Source: Calvatia gigantea
Lineage: Eukaryota; Basidiomycota; Agaricomycetes; Agaricales; Lycoperdaceae
Assembly (NCBI GenBank): GCA_025093985.1
Contig: JACAAK010000004.1
Span: 2,170,001 to 2,234,000 of the forward strand
Length of the DNA: 64,000 nucleotides
Direction of reading: 5' to 3'
How positions within the stretch are numbered: position 1 is the stretch's first letter; each line of letters starts with the position of its first letter. The notes beneath the pieces are model-generated. The model saw only the letters and a list, made by a program, of their open reading frames with translations, did no database searches and was not told the DNA's origin. Positions 56,259 to 64,000 of the stretch are shown here, piece by piece. A program made the translations under genes and the position numbers.

Positions 56259-58667
56259 ATGCCTTCCGGATCCCGCATTTTGAAGCGTCTCAGTGCTGAT
56301 GATACCCCAAAACAGCCTGCCTCTGCAACCCGTTCCCCTCCTCCTTCGCCTAAGGTCGAACAAAAGCCGCGGCTCCGAGAACCTTGCCCAATTCCAAGCA
56401 CTAATCCCGCCAGTCAGTATACATTATTGGAGAAGCTTGGCACGGGCAGCTTTGGGACAGTTTACAAGGCCATGCATAATGAAACAAAGCAAATCGTGGC
56501 AGTTAAGCAAATAGGTGATTCAGCAGTTCTATCTCTGCGTTGATGCGCTTCCTCTTTACGCATCATGGAAAGCTGTGCAACTGATAGGCGTTATGCAGAT
56601 CTTGAAGATTCTGACGACGATATATCGGAAATCCAGCAGGAAATCGCTAGCCTCGCCCAATGTGACTCTGAATACGTCACCCGCTATTATGGCTCGTTTG
56701 TCGTAAACTACAAGCTGTGGATCATCATGGAGTACCTCGCGGGAGGCTCGTGTCTTGATTTGCTGAAACCGGGCGTCTTCTCTGAAGCACACATTGCCGT
56801 CATCTGTCGCGAGCTTTTGCTTGGTCTCGATTATCTCCATACAGAGAGCACAATTCATCGAGACATCAAAGCTGCCAATGTTCTGCTATCTTCCTCTGGG
56901 AAGGTTAAGCTTGCAGACTTTGGAGTTGCCGCCCAGCTCACGAACACCCTTCGACACACGTTTGTTGGGACACCTTTCTGGATGGCGCCTGAGGTTATTC
57001 GGCAGGCGGGATATGATGTCAAGGCGGATATGTGGAGCTTGGGTATCACTGCCATCGAGATGGCAAAGGGAGAGCCTCCATTGGCTGAGTATCACCCTAT
57101 GCGGGTCCTCTTCTTGATCCCAAAAGCGAAACCGCCTGTCCTCGACGGTCCTTTTTCTTCAGCATTCAGGGATTTTGTTGCACAGTGCTTAACAAAGGAT
57201 CCGGCTGCTGTGAATATCAGCTTTCTTATACTTGAACCAACAATTTACTAACCGGAATTCCAGCGTCCTACCGCAAGTGAATTGCTTCAACATCGCTTCA
57301 TTCGTTCAGCCCGCAAGACGTCGTATCTCACCGAACTGATTGAGCGTTATCAAGAGTGGAGAGTGAAGCAGCCTCAGAAAAACCAACCTGTACCTGCTTC
57401 GACTCGCAACAGCATTGCGTGGGACAATAACACCATGAGGAGCGATTGGAATTTTGACACTGTACGCACGGTATCTGCGATGGGAACGATACGGAGCATG
57501 GCACAGGATCTTCAGATGCCGAACGGTATGGTTCCAGATATTGACGAGGAGGAGTCGGAGTTTGAGGAGAATGTACCTTCCTTTGATACTGGGGCTGCGA
57601 CTAAAGGAAGCGATGGTATCACTCACGGGATTGGCTCAAATCCGCAAGCCTCCCACTCAACTGTCGTGATCAAGCCTCTGGAAAAAGCAGCCCCATTTGG
57701 TGGGAAGGATATCCAAGAAGAAGATGACACCCCATCTGGTACGCTAGAACTCATGTTATTTTTGGGCGTTCTAACAGATGTGTTTATTATAGGCGCGCCC
57801 CCCGCATATACAGGGTCGATAAGAAGTACCCGTCGTGCCTCATACGCTGCGCGAACGTCTGTTGGTGGCACAGGAACGGTGCTAAGTGCAGCTGATATTG
57901 GGAATGGCGTTGATACCATTCGTCCCGTGAAGAAGGTTGATCCCGCAGGGTCGTTGAGGCTGTCCGCGGAGTATGTTGGGAGCCTACGAAAGGAGGCTGG
58001 TGCAACTTCTCCGACTTCGTCTACTATCCATAAACGCAAGACTAGCGAGTTTGCCAAAGCAGGGGTTTCGATGGTTGATCAGGTCATTCTCCCCATCATC
58101 CAGGAAGGTATGAATTGTTTGATGATGGCTCCAATGATTCCTTAAAATTTTCTTCTAGTCCATTCGTGATGACATGGATGCTCGGGAAATAGAGTCTCTG
58201 AGCATGCTATCTCGCGGTTTTGCCGAACTCAAAGAAACCAACTCGGAATTGGCATACAATGTTGTGCTTGACATCTTGCAAGGAATCAACGAGTGAGTTA
58301 TCTGTTCCTCTGTTTTCTCCGTGCCTGCCACCACTGAGCTTCATACCACCTGTTCAGCAATCCCTCTATCAAGCAACACATCCAAACATCACGCAACCTC
58401 TTTCCACACAAACGTATTGTCCGCAAGAGCGTCATGACTGCAAAGGGCCTAGTCGTTACAGAGGAGCAAGAGGACATTTCTGGCATGCCGCCCTCATCCG
58501 ATGCAACTCCATCACAGACCAACGCCAATAGTCATCGTGTCTCATCGCCGGATACGGCTGAACCCCCGGCATCACCCAAGAGCAAGTCGCCCATTGCGGA
58601 GCTCTTATACATGCGCTGGCTGGAGGGCCTACGCCTCAAATGGCCAAGCTTAATGTCATCGTCATGA
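56259..58667 (+). CDS. GCK-III / Nak1-type Ste20-family protein kinase
   Basis: ATG 56259 opens a short Pro-rich leader, then a complete kinase domain: [16 protein letters not shown] (Gly loop), IVAVKQI (Lys), [46 protein letters not shown] (catalytic loop), [10 protein letters not shown] (DFG) and [20 protein letters not shown]. The phrase DLEDxxDDIxxIQQEI is typical of germinal-centre kinases III (fission yeast Nak1, yeast Kic1, mammalian MST3). These act with Mo25 (Hym1) upstream of the NDR kinase Orb6/Cbk1 to direct polarity and cell separation. The C-terminal half is regulatory and ends with [23 protein letters not shown] 58665. Five or more introns; those checked keep phase. The kinase looks active since all key residues are present. 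Confidence 0.92.
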
Positions 58668-59568
58668 CCCTTCTTTCTGTGGTACCCTCGTTATGGTTGA
58701 GATGATTGAATCCTTCGCTTCTCGCCTTCACTCGCTAGTCCCAAGTATACCCTTCGCCTGCGGTCTTTTCCGGGTTTTACAAGAATTATTTAAGCTTATA
58801 TCTGTAATTTGCACATACACCATTTGATCCCTCCTCGCCTTTCTTTGCCCTTTTGCTCTTGTTTTTGCTTTCCCTTCGCTCTAGGGCTCGCCCGATCTCT
58901 GTTTGACCTCCCTACTGCTGCCGCTATCATTAGGCCTCATCCCTACAGCATTTAGCCCTTTCCGCCCGGCCCCCCTCGCGTTCCCTTTACCATCTTTTCT
59001 TTCAATCTCTTGGTTTCTGTATTGTACAACCTACAATATCTGTCCCTTCCAAGCCCACCCACGAAACGCTTACGACCACCCATGACGTTTCTTCCCTGTA
59101 ACCATAAAACATAATGTCATTTGTTATGTGATCCGCCGCGAACTTCAAATGTCTTCCGAGATCATTTGGGTTTGGTGACAAATATAGAACGCCTTCAAGT
59201 GCACGATCTATATTTAGTCCACTTTTCTAATTTCGACTTCTGAGTCTAAAACTCTGAGCTAATAGACATATAACACGACATTGAGAATAACATTAGTGGT
59301 ATCTAAGTAACTCCAGGCCGTAACGGGTCGTACAGAGTTCGTTCCCGAGAGATAAGGGAGAAGGAAGATCCAGGTCGTACGTGAATAATTAGGAATTATA
59401 TCTACAAATGAAAGTGGGATGGTTTGATGTAGTTATATGGTCCATAAAAAGAGGAAATGTCCCAGGATGGAAAACGTTAACGGTCGAGAAAGGATAAAAA
59501 GTGAAGTGGGAATCCGATCAAAGAAGGGTGGAATAGCAACGTTATGTAAAAAGGAGCCGGGAGAGGGA
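58668..59568. other. Convergent intergenic region
   Basis: This 0.9 kb holds the 3' ends of the kinase and chitin deacetylase genes. It is C/T-rich from 58800 to 59090 and AT-rich after 59100. No gene, repeat or RNA is visible. Confidence 0.45.
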
Positions 59569-61245
59569 TCACATCCAAAACGTCACCATTGTCACCATTG
59601 ACGCTCCTAGTGCTGTTGCGAGTAACGGACTAGCCCGATCCCATGCTGGGGTCGCCGCATTGGCAGCTGATGGTGTATTAGAACTTGCGGCGAGGTTCCC
59701 GGCCGTTGGTGATCCCGGTCTGTAATAGACATTAAATATTGGCTGACAGACTTGAGAACATACCCGATACGTACTGGGAGTCCGAGGAAGTGGAAGTGAG
59801 CGAAGTCGTTGATGCCGTCGTGCTCGTTTGAGGCGTTCCAACCAAGATGTCGTCCAGGGTGACATCGGAATCAGCATCTTTAGAGTTCTGATACACTTGG
59901 CCGCCACTGAGCAGGCGCGCAAGTGACTCAAACTTCCAGCCCTTTTGCATGAGGTTGGGAAAGGAATCCATGAAAACGCCGACAGTGTCCGATGTAACCT
60001 CATGTTCTAGGATAATGAGGCCGGGGGATTTGGATCCTGTTTCTAGTTAATCTCAAATCTACATCGACAGAAGATCCTGCTCACCTGAAAGCCATTGGTC
60101 CATCTGCGCTTCGACCTTCGGCCTGGTGGTTGTGCCGGAGCCCATGCTCCAGTCCTCCGTACTATAAAACATGGTGAGAAACGCTCACAACGATCTGGCC
60201 CGCGCCGGTTACATACTCCTGATTCCAGATGACGGTTTCGAGGGCAAAAACCTTTTAGTCAATCAAATCAAATCAGTACTGGTCCATGAGATTGAGGGTA
60301 TGGGACAGACCTCCTTGGCAATGGCTGTTACTCTGCGGTCCGAGTCACCGTAAGGGGGCCTCCAGTACCTTGGCACACGACCGCCAGTGGAGTTATGAAT
60401 TATTTCCATGGTCCACCCGAGCTAGTCAGTAGATAGGATGACTGAATCATTCGAACCTAATAATGGTTTACGCACCTGACTGATAATTTCCAGGTTGCTT
60501 AGAGTGGTCATATAAGGATGGGTCCATGTATGTACAGCAATATCGTCCCCAGCGTTCCAGGCCGTTAAAAATTGATGGGGGTAATTGAGGATATTGACGC
60601 CGATCATAAAGTGAGTCGTCTTGACCTTATTTTGCTGCAAGAACCCGACCAGTACATCCGTTTGCTATAAGACAGGTTAAGACCAGCGTTTTAAAGAGTT
60701 ATAAATCCTTACAGGCATGGGACCATCATCGAAGGAGCTCGCAAAATACCCGTCCGGGGCATCCCAGTGGTCGCCTGGAATGCGACACTTGTAAGTGGAC
60801 GAGCAAACTTCCAGTGCATTCGGGTCGACGCCAGGAGGATACTTAGGGTTTTGGTTAGCCGCTCCTGTTGACTGCGGGACATTTGGAATTTTGCCGGCCT
60901 GAACAGCAGCATTCAGAGCGTCTACCCAAGGCTTAGGCAGCGCCTCTGGATCTGGAGTAGTCGATGGGAAGGCGGCTGACCAGGCTACGGGTGGTACAGG
61001 TTGTCAACCATCTTGCATAAGTGAACATATATCGAGCATTACTTACCCTGAGAACCGACAGCTGCATAGGTCAAGCCATCGGTGGGTCCCCGGCGAAAAA
61101 GGGCATGGACAGGATGGTCTTCATGATGGAACCAGCGAGCGGCGAGTTGTCTCTTGACTGAGTGGTCATGAAATTCCGAGACAGGTACCGAAGCAACAAG
61201 GAGAGGAGCAACAAGAAACAACGCGGAGACCAACATGATGTCCAA
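59569..61245 (-). CDS. Chitin deacetylase, GPI-anchored
   Basis: ATG 61245 starts a signal peptide (MDIMLVSALFLVAPLLVASV). The NodB-type deacetylase domain shows SSFDDGPMP (metal and catalytic Asp pair), TTHFMIGVNILNYPHQF, VHTWTHPYMTTLSNLEIISQ (His-x3-His metal site), RVPRYWRPPYGDSDRRV (RPPYG) and VIWNQDTEDW after splicing. A Ser/Thr-rich linker follows, then a hydrophobic end (SPLLATALGASMVTMVTFWM) before TGA 59569, which fits a GPI-anchor signal. The enzyme removes acetyl groups from chitin to make chitosan in the cell wall, at the outer face of the plasma membrane. Usual enzymes have TFDDGP; here Ser stands for Thr. The last intron has donor GTACGT within SSDSQ-PGSPT; other joins keep phase. 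Confidence 0.9.
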
Positions 61246-62431
61246 GATAAGGGGCAGCTCAAGCCTGGCTCGGACAACGACAAACTAGGGACGAGGAGAC
61301 GCGAGGGAGCGTAGAGCCAGAAATGTGCGCGACGGCCGGCGGGAAGGAGGGGGGGAGGATTAGCGCGTGTAGGGTGGATCCTGGGGAAAGAGGCGTAGAG
61401 GACACAAGCACGACTGGGAGGGTTATGTAGCTTTCCCCGGAACGGTTGGCCACGCATCTGAGATTGACCTACGTAACTAGTAATGTCAGCCGCACTCTCC
61501 GGGGCTGTTGGCCAAGGCGTCATCAGCCCGAAAACAAAACATATCAATGCATTCCCGAGCTCTATAACGACTGCAAATTTAAAATAGTCACCTTCTGGTC
61601 TGCGACAAACAGTTTCAATAATATCCCGCTTCTTCTGAAGTGTGGAGATTGTTAGAGCTACTCGCCGATCCAAAGATAGCTTCGAGCCTGCGCAGAAGAA
61701 TATGCCCAGGTACAGCTTCCCATCATTCCGCAAGCAATCCACGAAGCGGCCACGAGGTTGACAGGCCTCGCCGGTGCCGGGTCTACAGCGGCATAGATCA
61801 CTGCCGAATAGCTCGACTTTCTGCTTGTCCATCCGTATAACTTTATATAAAGAACGCGCCTCTGAAATGCCCATAAGTATGATCATCAAAGCGAACAAGT
61901 TTGCGATCTTCAAATTTAAACATGTGGGGACATCGATGGGACGCTAAAGGTTCTTAGATCGGGTACCGACTCCGGTCCTGCCGGGTAACGTCAACCACTC
62001 CGACCAGTTTTTTGAAAACACTCCGGAGCAGACTACAGTGCCGTACCGGATGTGTTTGCTTGCGGGTGTTTCAAACTTTGAGCTAAGGCTGAAAGCCAAG
62101 GCAAACCATAGCAATGGGGCAGGGTTGGTTGTTTGACAAGGGACATGTAGCCAAGGTTCCTTCTCTCAAGCGATCAAAAGCGATATGAACATCGCTGCAT
62201 TTGGTCAAAGTCTACAAGAGGTTGCATTCCTGTCCGCGGTCAGAAATCCCCGCAAGGGTGAAAAACCTATCTCCAGTGGAAATCACTGGGAAATCGTCAT
62301 GTTTAACATTGCTTAAAACAATCATGAGGAGGCGTAAAGCCACCTGATCGCCTCGCCCAATAAATCGGGCCAACTCAACACGGAACGACATCACCAAAAT
62401 AACCCATCTATCAATAGTCGTTATCGCAACA
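61246..62431. other. Intergenic region, with one doubtful secreted ORF
   Basis: This 1.2 kb lies between the TFIIF gene and the chitin deacetylase, both on the minus strand. A minus-strand ORF from 61913 is described separately. The rest shows no gene I can support. Confidence 0.4.
61247..61913 (-). CDS. Doubtful small secreted Cys-containing ORF
   Basis: From ATG 61913 an open frame starts like a signal peptide (MKIANLFALMIILMGISEAR) and continues with DLCRCRPGTGEACQPRGRFV then DCLRNDGKLYLGIFFCAG. It runs on in one frame far past 61400 and even across the start of the chitin deacetylase in another frame, so the true end is unknown and splicing is probable. A TATA-like TTTATATAAAG lies inside its first 30 codons on the same strand, which argues against this start. 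I know no family. It may be a small secreted protein or simply an open frame in a promoter. Confidence 0.25.
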
Positions 62432-64000
62432 TCACTGTGCCATCGCCGCTGGCGAAGGCGCCGCAGATGCCACACTCGAACGAAGTACCAATGTAGTACC
62501 CTGCAACGTTGCAACCCGCCTGACCAACTTGGAAAACTCTTGCTTCTTCGCTTGGTCGGTCAAATACGGCGTGAAGTATTGGATGCATTCCCTCGTCGTG
62601 GGTTCCCCTTTTGCATTCTTCAACCAATCAATCAGCATCGCCTGCATCTCCTCCGGCGTGACAGGAGGCACCTCCCTCCGTTTCTTTGCCTTTGGCTGTC
62701 CATTTGTACCGGATGTACCCGCACTCGCCGGGTCATCGGCTTTGCGTTTGTTGTTGAGGGCCTTTTGTCCGTTAGCCACGGGACTAGTTGGACGGCTGCC
62801 TGCAAGTGGACTAGACGCTCGGCTGCTGACGGGACTATTGCCCTTGCTGACACTCGTAAACGCTTTAGGTGCCTTCGGACTTGTAGCTCGTTTGGCAACG
62901 ACAGAATGACCGCCCAAACTAGGCGATGCCACCGGTGACGTTGCTCGTGAGTTACTGACGTCCGTCTGAGGTTTAGAGGGATCCCCGGGTTTGGGCGTTT
63001 GTGACTTGGCACGGGTGTCCACTTGCTGAGGTTGCTGCTGTATAGCAGGACCTGTATATACAGTTAACTCCTCTTCCTCCTCTTCCTCCTGCCATGAATT
63101 CAGTCAGGGGTTCTACGTGACGACAAAGAGGAAAGCCTTACCGAGCTGGCATAAGGGTTCTTCTCCTCGTCCGTGTCATAAGCGTCATTTCCCTCCCGGT
63201 TCCGGATCAGTTTTTGCATTGCTTTCGCTTGTTTACTCATCCCGGGATTCTCCTGCTCTTCCTCATCCTCATGGACGCCAGCTTCCCGCTGTTTATTTGC
63301 GCTCCTGTACTCTCGTTTCAGACGTTCCTGTAGGCAACAGTGAGCGTCACTTGGGTTTTTACGTAACGTTGAAGACTCACCTCGGCTTCCTTTGCCTCTT
63401 CGTCATTGTCATCCGGCGCCACATGCTCATCATCATCCGCAAAGTCCTCTTCGTAGGGTTGTTCGTCCATATCACCTTCGCCGCCCATTTCTTTTTCTCT
63501 CCTCTTTTTAAATTCTCCATCCTCATCCTCATCACCGAACAAATGATCTGTGCCACTGTCAACAGTCTTCAATCTACGGCCCCCAGGACCCAGACTCTGT
63601 GGGGCATCGTGCACAAGCGAATTTCCAATCGTAATCGACCGTCCCTCAGCCTCCGCTTTGAACATGGCAGCTGTAGCAGCAGAAGGACCCCTTCCTCCAT
63701 TACGGCTAGCCAGCCATGCCTGGGGATCACGTTTCTGGGTTGTCGTATACTGATTAAAGTCGCCGTTGTATTAGCCACTGTGTATCTATATACCCTCTTC
63801 AAACATACCAATTGCTCGACGCCAGCTGTGTCCGTCGGGAGACTATGTTTTAACTTCTTCTGGAACTTGTACCAACGATGCGCAGGTACAAACTTGAACA
63901 CGTCGTTCGCGGCCGGCATAAAAAAAGCATACGTCTCCGCTTTACCAATATCCTCGAGCTGCCCAATCCAAAGCTCCTCTTTATTGGGTGCCGAATCCTC
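62432..64000 (-). CDS. TFG1: TFIIF large subunit (RAP74/Tfg1), 5' partial
   Basis: The gene enters from the right edge; its start lies outside. The first visible part reads KEELWIGQLEDIGKAETYAF then FMPAANDVFKFVPAHRWYKF, the conserved N-terminal dimer region of RAP74. Next is DPQAWLASRNGGRGPS, an acidic stretch (FGDEDEDGEFKKRREKEMGG) and the basic ERLKREYRSANKQREAG. A Ser/Pro linker follows, with the repeated phrase TSPVA. The last domain is a winged helix: PVTPEEMQAMLIDWLKNAKG, CIQYFTPYLTDQAKKQEFSK and LVRRVATLQGTTLVLR, TGA at 62432. In homologues this last domain binds the CTD phosphatase Fcp1. TFIIF accompanies RNA polymerase II in initiation and elongation. Introns near 63070-63140, 63330-63380 and 63750-63810 keep phase. 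Confidence 0.92.

Noticed and set aside
1..64000. Secondary-metabolite or other biosynthetic cluster around the acyl-CoA ligase
   Set aside because: Neighbours are VIP1 and IQGAP; there is no synthase, P450, or tailoring enzyme nearby.

Overview
The window is nuclear DNA of a filamentous basidiomycete fungus, most probably an Agaricomycete. Genes are closely packed on both strands and split by many short GT-AG introns of about 45-90 nt. Exons are often very small. The gene set is fungal: a VIP1 inositol pyrophosphate kinase, an IQGAP, a Dal5-type permease, chitin deacetylase, ribophorin I and HIS6. Almost every gene had to be rebuilt across introns, so the outer coordinates are better supported than some inner ones. 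About 25 protein genes are supported. I found no tRNA, rRNA, transposon, CRISPR or prokaryotic-style system.

Layout. 0-7 kb: a zinc-knuckle RNA-surveillance protein (5' end outside the window), an inactive E2 fold of the AKTIP/FTS type, and VIP1 on the minus strand. 7-17 kb: an AMP-forming acyl-CoA ligase and a large IQGAP scaffold with about 13 IQ motifs. 17-23 kb: a Dal5-family permease (minus) divergent from a WW/FF-domain splicing or elongation factor. 23-30 kb: the ER chaperone GRP94 ending in HDEL, and an unrecognised disordered protein with acidic 'PLA' repeats. 30-37 kb: a kelch-repeat membrane protein (minus), a small three-exon ribonucleotide-reductase regulator of the Spd1/Dif1 kind, and a C2H2 zinc-finger gene whose 5' half is cut into tiny exons. 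37-39 kb is gene-poor. 39-45 kb: MIX23, a GILT-like thiol reductase, YOS1, mitochondrial uL22, ribophorin I and a secreted protein. 45-55 kb: a mitochondrial PPR-like protein, a membrane-anchored aspartic protease, hydroxyacid-oxoacid transhydrogenase, HIS6 and ribosomal protein uL29. 56-64 kb: a GCK-III/Nak1 kinase, a GPI-type chitin deacetylase and the TFIIF large subunit (5' end outside the window).

Functional grouping. The genes are mostly single-copy housekeeping genes with no pathway cluster. Several serve the secretory pathway or cell surface: GRP94, GILT, YOS1, OST1, the aspartic protease and chitin deacetylase. VIP1, IQGAP and the GCK-III kinase are all linked in other fungi to polarity and cytokinesis, but they are not adjacent here.

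Most useful results. Three genes have no long ORF and appear only after splicing by hand: the Spd1/Dif1-like regulator, YOS1 and the 5' half of the zinc-finger gene. Two GC-AG introns and a 7-nt microexon are well supported. Three apparent one-base frame breaks lie between 45.2 and 50.9 kb. All three look like one extra base, so sequence error must be ruled out before calling these genes broken. I did not find a convincing new multi-gene system.
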